Source: Stenotrophomonas sp. WZN-1 | Lineage (GTDB): Bacteria > Pseudomonadota > Gammaproteobacteria > Xanthomonadales > Xanthomonadaceae | Length of the DNA stretch: 64,000 nt | Direction: 5' to 3' | Assembly (NCBI RefSeq): GCF_002192255.1 | Contig: NZ_CP021768.1 | Location: forward strand, 2,746,001 to 2,810,000 | Part shown: positions 24,837 through 34,045 of the stretch, one piece after another | Position numbering within the stretch: the stretch's first letter is position 1 | Layout of the letters: every line of letters starts with the position of its first letter | The notes under the pieces: generated by a model | Seen by the model: only the letters and a program-made list of their open reading frames with translations | Told to the model about the DNA's origin: nothing | Database searches by the model: none | Translations under genes and position numbers: made by a program

Positions 24837-25907
24837 ATGGCCCATCTCGATCTGGCCAACCTGCGCACCTGCCTGCTGGACGACACCCAACTGGCTGCTG
24901 TGGCCCTGCACCGCACCTTCGCCGGGCACCTGCCAGTCAGCAGCGGGCAGCTGGTGGTCTGCGATCCGCTGGTCCAGGCCGAGGCGCCCGCGCTGGCCGA
25001 CTACACCGCCCCGCTGGGCCGGCACCCGGTCGAGATCATCGTGCACAGCGGCCGCCCCGCGCTGGCGGTGGTCTGGTTCAAGCCCCGCGAAGCCCTCAGC
25101 GCAACCGCCCTGCACTGGCAGATGGCGCGCTGGACCACGCAGGATCTGACCGGACTGGATGAGGACAGCTTCATCGGCTACCCGGTCGACGCTGGCATCG
25201 GTTGCTTCATGGACACCGACACCCAGCAGGCGCTGCTGGCCCTGATCGAACAGGCCGATGGCGACGAAGAGAGTGAATGGTCGGATGCACTGATCGACCA
25301 CGATGGCCTGGATGAAGGCGCCGAGTACCGCCCCTGGGGCGAGGACTCGCCGCACGGCCTGGTGGTATTCACCAGCGGCTGGGGCGACGGTGTCTATCCC
25401 AGCTATTGGGCGCTGGATACGTCCGGCATACCGGTGGCCCTGGTCACCGATTTCCTGTGCATCGAGGGCGGTGATGGGCGCGACGAGCGCGAGATTGCCG
25501 ATCAGGCCTATCGCGACAACCTGCCGCCTGCGGAAGCCGAGGCACTGGCGCGGCTGGTGGCCGCCGTGGAGCGCGATGACGCGGAGGCACTGCGAGCCCT
25601 GCTGAAGGATGCGCCGCAGCGCGCCAACCAGATCGAACCGGGCTGTGGCGGCACCGCGCTGTTCGAGGCGATCCGCCTGGACCGTCCGCAGGCATTGCGG
25701 GTGCTGTTGCAGGACGGCGCATTGCCGGCAATGCCCGAACGCCTGCACATGAGCAAGGTCACCAGTTATCTGGACTACGCGCGCTTCCTGAAGAAGCCAC
25801 GCAGCGCGGAACTGATGGCGGTGCTGGAAGCGCCGGTCGTTGCCGAGCCCGCACCGGCCGCACCGCCGCGGCGCAGCTTCTGGGATCGGCTGCTCGGCCG
25901 GAAGTGA
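24837..25907 (+). CDS. DUF4241 protein with C-terminal ankyrin-like repeats
   Basis: A 356-residue cytoplasmic protein. The N-terminal two thirds (about 1-215) match DUF4241, seen as VEIIVHSGRPALAVVWFKP, VDAGIGCFMDT and GWGDGVYPSYWALDTSGIPV followed by ALVTDFLCIE. Residues about 225-325 look like ankyrin repeats: AVERDDAEALRALLKDAPQR, then GGTALFEAIRLDRPQALRVL. The C terminus is Pro-rich with RRSFWDRLLGRK. DUF4241 has no proven role; it recurs among polymorphic-toxin immunity proteins, so a protective role is conceivable. The frame continues upstream through the tRNA, but the ATG at 24837 fits the domain. Confidence 0.8.
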   Translation: MAHLDLANLRTCLLDDTQLAAVALHRTFAGHLPVSSGQLVVCDPLVQAEAPALADYTAPLGRHPVEIIVHSGRPALAVVWFKPREALSATALHWQMARWTTQDLTGLDEDSFIGYPVDAGIGCFMDTDTQQALLALIEQADGDEESEWSDALIDHDGLDEGAEYRPWGEDSPHGLVVFTSGWGDGVYPSYWALDTSGIPVALVTDFLCIEGGDGRDEREIADQAYRDNLPPAEAEALARLVAAVERDDAEALRALLKDAPQRANQIEPGCGGTALFEAIRLDRPQALRVLLQDGALPAMPERLHMSKVTSYLDYARFLKKPRSAELMAVLEAPVVAEPAPAAPPRRSFWDRLLGRK

Positions 25908-25926
25908 CTGGGCCCGGAAAGCAGCA

Positions 25927-25950
25927 ACGCCGGGCATGGCCCGGCGCTAC
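25927..25950 (-). repeat. SMAG-type REP element
   Basis: Minus strand: GTAG head followed by the stem CGCCGGGCCATGCCCGGCG. Single copy in the gap between the DUF4241 gene and the convergent LysR gene; could help end transcription on both sides. Confidence 0.8.
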
Positions 25951-25988
25951 CGTTCAACAGATCGGCGGTGCAGTTGCGGGTAGGTGCC

Positions 25989-26981
25989 TTAGCCCGCATC
26001 CACCGCCAGCGCACCCAGCGCACTGGCCTTGATCCGTTCCTTGGCCTTTTCACAGGCGCCACCGCAATCCAGGCGCGAGGCCTCCAGCTGCGGCGGCAGG
26101 TGCTCGGCCAGGAAGTCGATGAACACGCGCACCGCCGGCAGCAGGCCGCGGCGCGAAGCGAACACGGCATGGCACACACCCTGCGGCAGTGACCAGTCCG
26201 GCAGCACCACTTCCAGCTCGCCGTTGCGCACGGCGTCGGCGCACACGGTTTCCGGCAGCATAGTGATGCCGAAGCCGTCCTTCACCATGCTCTGCAGCAG
26301 CGGGAAGTCGAAGCCGGCCACGCGCGGCTGCAGGTCGACCCGGCGAACTTCGCCTTCCGGGCCATGCAGCTCCCAGCGCTGGCGGGCTTCGTCTTCGCTG
26401 ATGCTGAGGGTGACGTGCTGGGTCAGCTCTTCCGGATCCTTGGGGCGGCCGGCGCGGTCCAGGTACTTCGGGCTGGCCACCAGCAGTTCCTGCACCTGGC
26501 CGAAGCTGCGCATCACCAGGCTGCCGTCGTCGTCCAGGCGCGAACGCACGCGCAGGGCCACGTCGTAGCCTTCATTGATGATGTCCACGCGGCGGTTGCT
26601 GATGTTCAGCTGCAGCCGCACCTTCGGATACTGCTCAAGGAACTTGGGCAGCAGCTTGGGCAGCTGCATCTGCGCCAGCGACACCGGCACGCTGGCGCGC
26701 ACCACACCGCGCGGTTCGGCGCTGAGGCGGTCCACGACTTCGCGTGCGGCCTGGGCCTCGGCCAGCATCGTCTGCGCATGGCGGTGCACGCTGGTGCCGA
26801 CGTCGGTGACCGCGAAACGGCGCGTGGAGCGCTGCAGCAGGCGCACGCCCAGGTCGGTTTCCAGCTGGCTGATGCGGCGGCTCAGTCGCGACTTGGGGAT
26901 GCCCAAGGCGCGCTCGGCGGCGGCGAATCCGCCGTGGTCGACCACCATCGCGAAGTAGTACAGATCATTCAGGTCGTGCAT
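25989..26981 (-). CDS. LysR-family regulator, divergent from azoR
   Basis: A 330-residue LTTR. The winged helix is at 1-60 (MHDLNDLYYFAMVVDHGGFA, then KSRLSRRISQLETDLGVRLL), and the effector-binding domain runs from about 90 to 295. The C-terminal 30 residues (with CGGACEKAKERI) are an extension beyond the usual LTTR fold, containing two close Cys. The gene faces away from the azoreductase gene across a 126-bp AT-richer gap, so it is the likely regulator of azoR. The same pairing is common in proteobacteria. Confidence 0.92.
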   Translation of the reverse strand: MHDLNDLYYFAMVVDHGGFAAAERALGIPKSRLSRRISQLETDLGVRLLQRSTRRFAVTDVGTSVHRHAQTMLAEAQAAREVVDRLSAEPRGVVRASVPVSLAQMQLPKLLPKFLEQYPKVRLQLNISNRRVDIINEGYDVALRVRSRLDDDGSLVMRSFGQVQELLVASPKYLDRAGRPKDPEELTQHVTLSISEDEARQRWELHGPEGEVRRVDLQPRVAGFDFPLLQSMVKDGFGITMLPETVCADAVRNGELEVVLPDWSLPQGVCHAVFASRRGLLPAVRVFIDFLAEHLPPQLEASRLDCGGACEKAKERIKASALGALAVDAG

Positions 26982-27107
26982 GCCCGAGTTCCATATCTAG
27001 AACAATACGTGGCATTCAACCACCTTTATCCCGTCTTTGCAACAACCTATCGTTCTCTCCATCGGCGGGGCACCCCGCCCCTTCCTCCCAGAACATAGGT
27101 GACTGCC

Positions 27108-27695
27108 ATGAAGCTTCTGCATCTCGACGCCAGCGTGCTTGGCGACAACTCCGTGTCCCGCCAGCTGTCGGCCGCCGTGGTCGCCCGCTTCACCGGCCAG
27201 ATCGACGGCCTGCAGGTCGATTATCGCGATCTTGACGCCAATCCGGTACCGCATCTGCGCAGCAGTTCGCTGGCCAAGACCGATGCCGCCGAGGCGACCG
27301 ATGCTGAACAGGTGATGCAGCAGTTCCTGGAGGCTGACATCGTGGTGATCGGCGCGCCGATGTACAACTTCAGCATCCCGTCCACGCTGAAGGCCTGGAT
27401 CGACCGCGTGGCCGTGGCCGGCCGCACCTTCAAGTACACCGAGAACGGCCCGGTCGGCCTGGCCGGTGGCAAGCGGGTGATCATCGCCAGCAGCCGCGGC
27501 GGCATCTACACCGACTCGCCGGCCGACTTCCAGGAACCGTTCCTGCGCCAGGTGTTCGCCTTCATGGGCATCAACGAAGTCGAGTTCGTGCGCGCCGAGG
27601 GCATCGCCTACTCGCCGCAGCACCGTGAAGACGCCATTGCCGGCGCGCTGGCAGCACTGCCGTCGCACGCAGCGGATGAAGCCGTCGCGGCGTAA
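27108..27695 (+). CDS. azoR: FMN-dependent NADH:quinone/azo reductase AzoR
   Basis: A flavodoxin-like homodimeric FMN enzyme (195 residues) that reduces quinones, nitro and azo compounds, protecting against electrophilic stress. Seen: MKLLHLDASVLGDNSVSRQL (phosphate-binding loop), VIGAPMYNFSIPSTLKAWID, and ASSRGGIYTD. The start at 27108 follows an AGGT about 8 nt upstream. A divergent LysR gene lies upstream and a strong terminator downstream, so it is monocistronic. Confidence 0.95.
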   Translation: MKLLHLDASVLGDNSVSRQLSAAVVARFTGQIDGLQVDYRDLDANPVPHLRSSSLAKTDAAEATDAEQVMQQFLEADIVVIGAPMYNFSIPSTLKAWIDRVAVAGRTFKYTENGPVGLAGGKRVIIASSRGGIYTDSPADFQEPFLRQVFAFMGINEVEFVRAEGIAYSPQHREDAIAGALAALPSHAADEAVAA

Positions 27696-27781
27696 TGCGT
27701 TCCAACGTTCAGCGCCCCTCTCTCCTCGTCTGGGCGCTGAACGCGGGCCGGGATCCCCTCCCCCATCCCGGCCCACCCTGG

Positions 27782-27808
27782 CGGCCCCGCTCTGCGGGGC
27801 CGTTTTTT
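27782..27808 (+). terminator. Rho-independent terminator after azoR
   Basis: CGGCCCCGC (27782-27790), loop TCT, GCGGGGCCG (27794-27802), then six T. Confidence 0.9.
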
Positions 27809-27831
27809 CATGGGCGCGCTACGCTGGGGCC

Positions 27832-28182
27832 ATGGACTACATCGTGACGGCTGCGCACCGCAGCGAATTTCCGCACCCGATCACCCTGCGCCACGGCCAG
27901 GCGCTGGTGGTGGGCGAACGCTATGAAGGCCCGGAGGGCTGGGACGACTGGTTCCTGTGCGAAGCCGAGGGGCAACAGCCTGGTTTTGTGCCGGCGCCGG
28001 TGATCGGCCGCGATGCGCAGGGTGGCGCGTTTGCCACGGAGGATTACTGCGCGCGGGAGCTGGATGTGGATCCTGGGCAGCTGCTGCGCGGGGTGCGCAC
28101 GCTCAATGGCTGGGCGTGGTGCGTGCCGGAGACCGGCGAACCGGGATGGGTGCCGTTGGAGAAGCTGCGGGCTGCGGAGTGA
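27832..28182 (+). CDS. Small SH3-like domain protein
   Basis: A 116-residue acidic cytoplasmic protein. It has a duplicated SH3-like pattern: HGQALVVGERYEGPEGWDDW with FLCEAEGQQPGFVPAPVIGR, and later LNGWAWCVPETGEPGWVPLE. Such proteins may bind peptides or cell-wall material, but no signal peptide is present, so the role is unknown. The ATG at 27832 lies just 24 bp beyond the azoR terminator. Confidence 0.75.
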   Translation: MDYIVTAAHRSEFPHPITLRHGQALVVGERYEGPEGWDDWFLCEAEGQQPGFVPAPVIGRDAQGGAFATEDYCARELDVDPGQLLRGVRTLNGWAWCVPETGEPGWVPLEKLRAAE

Positions 28183-28194
28183 TCGCGGCGGTTC

Positions 28195-28284
28195 ATCCAC
28201 GCATGGCGTGGATCTACTGGGGCATCGGTGAATTCATGCCGGGCGCGTGCAACACCCTCCAGTAGATCCACGCCATGCGTGGAT
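28195..28284. repeat. Inverted pair of SMAG elements (26-bp perfect arms)
   Basis: 28195-28220 and its exact reverse complement 28259-28284 form 26-bp arms separated by 38 bp. Each arm is itself a SMAG hairpin: GTAG, then ATCCACGCCATGCGTGGAT. The pair could fold into a cruciform or a long RNA hairpin between the SH3-like gene and serS. Confidence 0.85.
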
Positions 28285-28288
28285 TCGG

Positions 28289-28491
28289 TGCCATGCAAGC
28301 ATGGCACCCACCAGAGCAACAGCGATGCCATGCAAGCATGGCACCCACCAGAGCCACAGTGATGCCGTGCAGGCTTGGCACCCACCAGAGCAACAGCGAT
28401 GCCATGCAGGCATGGCACCCACCAGAGCCACAGCGGTGCCATGCAAGCATGGCACCCACCAGAGCCACAGCGGTGCCATGCAAGCATGGCA
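28289..28491. repeat. Tandem array of six palindromes with exact 37-bp period
   Basis: The palindrome TGCCATGC-AA-GCATGGCA begins at 28289, 28326, 28363, 28400, 28437 and 28474. Each is followed by a linker of the form CCCACCAGAGCMACAGYG(A/G). Copies differ at a few positions; the third is the most diverged (TGCCGTGC...GCTTGGCA). The array abuts the 3' end of serS (18 bp away). Contiguous units without unique spacers rule out a CRISPR. Confidence 0.9.
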
Positions 28492-28508
28492 CCCATCCGA
28501 TCAGGGAA

Positions 28509-29831
<1,323 letters not shown>

Positions 29832-29902
29832 TTATACGGATTTCTGCCGCCCGGTTCATTCCCGGCGTGGCAGAATCGGGCTATTCCGTACTGGTCCGGT
29901 CC

Positions 29903-30544
29903 ATGTCTGCACCCCGCTCGTCGTCCGCCAAGTCGTTCACTGTGCATATCCCGCGCAACGCCCTGAAGATCGCCGGCATCGCCTTCGGCGTGGGCGTTCT
30001 GCTGTTCGTGCTGGTCTGGTTGACCGGCCGCGACAAGGAGTTCTTCCGTGCCGACCCGGCCGCGCAGACCCCGCAGGAGACCGCGCAGGTGGAACCGCTG
30101 CCGGAACCGCTGGCCGCAGCCGCAGGCTCCAGCGACATGCCCGATGCCAAGCCCGCCCCGGTAGACGACGACGCCCCGAAGCTGGTCGAAACCGCCCCGC
30201 CACCGCCGGCGCCCATCGCTGAACCGGCCCCGGCCGCGCCGGCCCCTGCGCCGGCCGCCACCGCCGGCAACAGCCAGCCGATGCCGATTGCCGGCCAGTC
30301 GCCGCCGCCGGCCTATCCGGCCGCCGCGCTGCGCGCCGGCGAGACCGGCAGCGTGGTGGTCCGCGTGGACGTGGATGCCACCGGCTACCCGAACAATGCC
30401 ACCGTGATCCAGCGCAGCGGCTCACGCGAGCTCGACCGTGCCGCCACCGACGCCGTGCGCCGCTGGCGCTTCACCCCGGCACAGAGCAACGGCCAGGCCG
30501 TACCGGGCAGCATTGAAGTGCCGTTCGACTTCAAGACCCAGTAA
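29903..30544 (+). CDS. TonB-like energy transducer (first of two)
   Basis: TonB family proteins carry proton-motive energy to outer-membrane receptors. Here (213 residues) a cytoplasmic start precedes a membrane helix at about 24-43, a Pro/Ala-rich periplasmic linker (about 60-125), and a TonB_C domain (about 130-212: PPAYPAAALRAGETGSVVVR, then RELDRAATDAVRRWRFTPAQ). No exbB/exbD nearby. A second, shorter member follows 119 bp downstream on the same strand, so this looks like a local duplication. Which of the two serves the receptors in this window cannot be told. Confidence 0.88.
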   Translation: MSAPRSSSAKSFTVHIPRNALKIAGIAFGVGVLLFVLVWLTGRDKEFFRADPAAQTPQETAQVEPLPEPLAAAAGSSDMPDAKPAPVDDDAPKLVETAPPPPAPIAEPAPAAPAPAPAATAGNSQPMPIAGQSPPPAYPAAALRAGETGSVVVRVDVDATGYPNNATVIQRSGSRELDRAATDAVRRWRFTPAQSNGQAVPGSIEVPFDFKTQ

Positions 30545-30663
30545 CTGAACGTTTCCCGGCAGGCAAACTGAACCCTGCCGGTCGCGTTGACGTAACGCTG
30601 ACACTTCCCGCCACTGGCCCGCGCAACACTCTCCCCGTCGTCCATTGACGGAAGGAGTTTGCG

Positions 30664-31236
30664 ATGACCGCCACCACCCACGAAGACCTTCATTCGCCGC
30701 AGCTGCAGCAGGATGCCAGCGAACAGCACAAGCCCACGTCGCCCTGGATGTGGATCGCGCTGATCGTGGCGATGTTTGCCGCCGCGCTGCTCTGGCTGCG
30801 TCACTCGAACCAGGAAGACGTGGCGCCGGCACCGGTCGGCGAGCGCATCCTGCCCGCCCCCGAGCAGACGCCGGTGGCCGACGTGCAGGAGCCCGCTGCC
30901 CGCCAGGCCACACCGGCCGGCAGCCGGCACAAGGCCGCCCCCGCAGTACGCAATCGCGAGGCGCGCCCGCTGGCAGGCAACAGCAAGCCGACCTACCCCG
31001 CTGCAGCGCTGCGCAACGGCGTGCAGGGCAGCGTGATCGCCAGCCTGAATGTCGATACCCGTGGCCAGGTGACCAATGCCGCGATTGTTTCGCGCAGCGG
31101 CGAACGCAGCCGTGACCTGGATCGTGCGGTGCTGAGCGCCGTGCAGAACTGGAAGTTCCAGCCGGCGATGCATGAAGGCCGTGCAGTGGCCAGTGTGGTG
31201 CGGGTTCCGGTGGATTTCCGTACCGAACAGCGTTGA
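30664..31236 (+). CDS. TonB-like energy transducer (second of two)
   Basis: A 190-residue relative of the preceding gene. Membrane helix about 29-46 (WMWIALIVAMFAAALLW), a short Pro/Ala linker, and a TonB_C domain from about 110: SKPTYPAAALRNGVQGSVIA, then SRDLDRAVLSAVQNWKFQPA. The core YPAAALR and the ends are close to the first copy while the linkers differ, pointing to an old duplication. Ribosome site GGAAGGAG at 30650 sits well before the ATG. A good terminator follows. Confidence 0.88.
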   Translation: MTATTHEDLHSPQLQQDASEQHKPTSPWMWIALIVAMFAAALLWLRHSNQEDVAPAPVGERILPAPEQTPVADVQEPAARQATPAGSRHKAAPAVRNREARPLAGNSKPTYPAAALRNGVQGSVIASLNVDTRGQVTNAAIVSRSGERSRDLDRAVLSAVQNWKFQPAMHEGRAVASVVRVPVDFRTEQR

Positions 31237-31263
31237 TCGCGGACGAGGGGTTCGTGATGTTTA

Positions 31264-31290
31264 GACGGAGGCTTCGGCCTCCGTCCTTTT
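31264..31290 (+). terminator. Rho-independent terminator after the second TonB-like gene
   Basis: GACGGAGGC (31264-31272), TTCG tetraloop, GCCTCCGTC (31277-31285), then CTTTT. Confidence 0.88.
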
Positions 31291-31302
31291 ATGCGGAGAC
31301 GC

Positions 31303-31364
31303 GTGCCAACCAAGGTTGGCACCTACCGGGAGATATGGGCGTGCCAACCAAGGTTGGCAGCTAC
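31303..31364 (-). repeat. Two SMAG elements in tandem
   Basis: 31303-31326 and 31341-31364, both minus: GTAG-G/C-TGCCAACCTTGGTTGGCA. The two differ in one base near the head and repeat with a 38-bp period. Downstream of aroA. Confidence 0.8.
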
Positions 31365-31410
31365 CGCGTGATGCGATCCGCCGGGCATGATCCGGCGGAT
31401 GCGCTTCCGA

Positions 31411-32718
31411 TCAGGCCAGGTTGAACCCGGCGCTGCGGGCCAGGCCATCGAAGTCGGGGAAGGACGTGGCGACGTTGGCGATGTCGTTGATGCGCACTTC
31501 GCCGTCACTGATCTGGCCGGCAATGGCGAATGCCATGGCGATGCGATGGTCACCGTGGCTTTCGATGGTGCCGCTGCCCAGGCGCACGCCGCCGTGCAGG
31601 GTTGCGCCGTCTTCGGTTTCGTCCACCTGCATGCCCAGCGCGCGCAGGCCGGTGGCCATCGCCGCAAGGCGGTCGGATTCCTTCACCCGCAGTTCGGCGG
31701 CACCGCTCACCACGGTCTGGCCTTCGGCGGCGGCAGCGGCCACGAACAGCGCCGGGAACTCGTCGATCATGTCCGGCACCAGTGCTTCCGGAATGCGCGC
31801 GCCCTTCAGCGGGGCGTAGCGCACCACCAGATCGGCCACCGGCTCACCGCCCTGCTCGGCCGGATTCTCTTCGGTGATGTCCGCACCCATCAGGCGCAGC
31901 GCGTGCAGCAGGCCGGTGCGACGCGGATTCAGGCCGACCTGCTTCAGGCGCAGCGCGGAGCCTGGAATGATGCTGGCGGCAACCAGATAGAACGCGGCCG
32001 AAGAGAAGTCGGCCGGTACCACGATATCCGTGGCGCGCAGGCGCTGGCCGCCACGCAGGCGGGCCTTGCCTGGCGAGAATTCGATGTCCACGCCGAACGC
32101 GGACAGCATGCGCTCGGTGTAATCGCGGGTCGGGTGCGGTTCCACCACACTGGTTTCGCCCTGCGCATACAGGCCGGCCAGCAGCACCGCCGACTTGATC
32201 TGCGCGCTGGCCACCGGCGAGGCGAAGTCGATGCCGTGCAGCGATTGCCCGCCATGCACGTGCAGCGGCGGCGTGCCGTCATCCTGGGTGTCGATCTTCG
32301 CGCCCATCTGCGCCAGCGGGCCGGTGACACGGCGCATCGGACGACCGGACAGCGACTCATCGCCGATCAGCGTGCAGTCGAACGCCTGGCCTGCCAGCAG
32401 GCCGGCCAACAGGCGCATGCCGGTACCGGCATTGCCGCAGTCCAGCGGTGCATCCGGTGCTTTCAGGCCATCGATACCCACACCATGCACGATGCGTTGC
32501 GACGGACTGGGGGTTTCGATGCGCACGCCCAGCTGGCTGAAGATACGCGCAGTGGCGCGGGTGTCTTCGCCTTCCAGGAAGCCTTCGATATGCGAGGTGC
32601 CATCGGCCAGCGCGGCGAACATCACCGAGCGGTGCGAGACCGACTTGTCGCCGGGAATGGTCAGGCTGCCCTGCAGCGGCCGGCCCTTGCGGGCGATCCA
32701 GTGTTGCGCATTGCTCAT
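31411..32718 (-). CDS. aroA: 3-phosphoshikimate 1-carboxyvinyltransferase (EPSP synthase)
   Basis: Sixth step of the shikimate pathway: PEP plus shikimate-3-phosphate to EPSP. The 435-residue protein shows GSLTIPGDKSVSHRSVMFAA near 17-36, the PEP-site DCGNAGTGMRLLAGLL near 92-108, and the C-terminal KESDRLAAMATGLRALG. The Gly in GNAGTGMR with a non-Pro context is the class I arrangement. ATG complement of 32716-32718; the frame extends 14 codons upstream without a better start. Last gene of serC-pheA-aroA, 76 bp after pheA. Confidence 0.97.
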   Translation of the reverse strand: MSNAQHWIARKGRPLQGSLTIPGDKSVSHRSVMFAALADGTSHIEGFLEGEDTRATARIFSQLGVRIETPSPSQRIVHGVGIDGLKAPDAPLDCGNAGTGMRLLAGLLAGQAFDCTLIGDESLSGRPMRRVTGPLAQMGAKIDTQDDGTPPLHVHGGQSLHGIDFASPVASAQIKSAVLLAGLYAQGETSVVEPHPTRDYTERMLSAFGVDIEFSPGKARLRGGQRLRATDIVVPADFSSAAFYLVAASIIPGSALRLKQVGLNPRRTGLLHALRLMGADITEENPAEQGGEPVADLVVRYAPLKGARIPEALVPDMIDEFPALFVAAAAAEGQTVVSGAAELRVKESDRLAAMATGLRALGMQVDETEDGATLHGGVRLGSGTIESHGDHRIAMAFAIAGQISDGEVRINDIANVATSFPDFDGLARSAGFNLA

Positions 32719-32794
32719 CGTTCGATCATTCCGTAAACGCCGGCAGCGCCGGCGATGCATCAGGGAGCGGCGGCCAGGGCCGCCACAGCAGCAT

Positions 32795-33994
32795 TCAGGG
32801 CACGGCCACCGGATAGGAGCCCAGCACCTTGATCTGCGCCGAGTGCGCTTCCAGTTCGGCCAACGCGGCCTGCATCGGCGCGTCGTCGATGTGGCCAGCC
32901 AGGTCGATGAAGAAGCCGTATTCCCACTTGCCGTGGTGCGACGGCCGCGACTCGATGCGGTTCATGCTGATGCCGTGGCGGGCGAACGGGCTGAGCACGT
33001 CGAACAGCGCACCGGGCTTGTCATGGATGAACACCAGCACCGAGGTGCGGTCGTGGCCGGAGGTCGGGAAGATGTTGCGGCCCACCACCAGGAAGCGGGT
33101 GGTGTTGTCGGCATCGTTCTGGATCGGCTTGGTGACCACCTTCTTCAGGCCGTACACGTGGCCAGCACTCTCGCCACCGATGGCCGCTGCGTCGTCGGCG
33201 TTGCGCGCACGACGTGCACCTTCTGCGTTGCTCGAGACCGGAATCTTTTCGGCCTTCGGCAGGTTGGCACGCAGCCACGCGGAGGTCTGCATGAACGATT
33301 GCGGATGCGCGTAAATGCGCTCGATGTCCTCAATGCGGCCGCTGCGCGACATCAGGTACTGCTGCACGCGCAGTTCCACTTCGCCACAGATCTTCAGGTT
33401 GGAGGTCAGGAACATGTCCAGCGTGATCTGGATGGTGCCCTGCCCGGAATTCTCCACCGGCACCACGCCGAAATCGGCGTTGCCCGCTTCGACTTCCTGG
33501 AACACTTCCTCGATGCTGGCCATCGGCAGGCCCAGCGCAGAGCGGCCGAAGTGCTTGAGCACCGCCTGCTGGCTGAAGGTACCTTCCGGGCCGAGGTAGC
33601 CGATCTTCAGCGGCTCCTGCTGGGCCAGGCAGGCCGACATGATCTCGCGGTAGACGTGCACCAGCAGCTCATCGCTGAGCGGGCCTTCGTTGCGGTCCAC
33701 CACCATGCGCAGCACCTGCGCTTCGCGCTCGGGGCGGTAGTAGTCGACGGCGGCGGCGAGCTTGCCCTTGGCCTTGCCGACCTGGTGGGCGAAACGTGCG
33801 CGCTCGGCGATCAGGCTCTGGATATCGCGGTCGATCTGGTCGATCTTGGAGCGCACATCGGCCAGCGCCAGCGGCGCCAGGGTGGGTGCCGGATTCGACG
33901 CGGCCTTGGCCTTGCCCTTCGCCCTGGTGGGCACGCTGTCCTTGGCCGGTTCGGCCTTCTTCGGCGCCTTCTTGCTGGATTTGCTGCTTGCCAT
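32795..33994 (-). CDS. pheA: Bifunctional chorismate mutase / prephenate dehydratase (P-protein)
   Basis: Makes phenylpyruvate from chorismate in two steps. The 399 residues comprise an AroQ chorismate mutase (about 42-125: LADVRSKIDQIDRDIQSLIA, then ERARFAHQVGKAKG), a prephenate dehydratase (about 130-310: IGYLGPEGTFSQQAVLKHFG, and the catalytic TTRFLVVG), and an ACT domain (about 320-395: VFIHDKPGALFDVLSPFARH) for phenylalanine feedback. Residues 1-40 are an extra Lys/Ala/Pro/Ser-rich extension not found in typical P-proteins. A GGAA site precedes the ATG at 33994. 51 bp after serC. Confidence 0.97.
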   Translation of the reverse strand: MASSKSSKKAPKKAEPAKDSVPTRAKGKAKAASNPAPTLAPLALADVRSKIDQIDRDIQSLIAERARFAHQVGKAKGKLAAAVDYYRPEREAQVLRMVVDRNEGPLSDELLVHVYREIMSACLAQQEPLKIGYLGPEGTFSQQAVLKHFGRSALGLPMASIEEVFQEVEAGNADFGVVPVENSGQGTIQITLDMFLTSNLKICGEVELRVQQYLMSRSGRIEDIERIYAHPQSFMQTSAWLRANLPKAEKIPVSSNAEGARRARNADDAAAIGGESAGHVYGLKKVVTKPIQNDADNTTRFLVVGRNIFPTSGHDRTSVLVFIHDKPGALFDVLSPFARHGISMNRIESRPSHHGKWEYGFFIDLAGHIDDAPMQAALAELEAHSAQIKVLGSYPVAVP

Positions 33995-34045
33995 CGGAAT
34001 TCCTTGTTGCGGGGCCCGCACCCGACGGTGCGCGCCATTCATTGC

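Noticed and set aside
24543..25907. A longer protein reading through the tRNA-Ser into the DUF4241 gene
   Set aside because: The first 98 codons are antisense to a perfect tRNA gene; domain similarity begins only after the ATG at 24837.
28289..28491. Regularly spaced palindromes suggesting a CRISPR array
   Set aside because: The linkers between palindromes are themselves repeated (unit 37 bp), there are no unique spacers, and no cas genes lie nearby.
30556..30581. Hairpin CCGGCAGG...CCTGCCGG between the two TonB-like genes as a terminator
   Set aside because: No T-run on either side; too weak to call.
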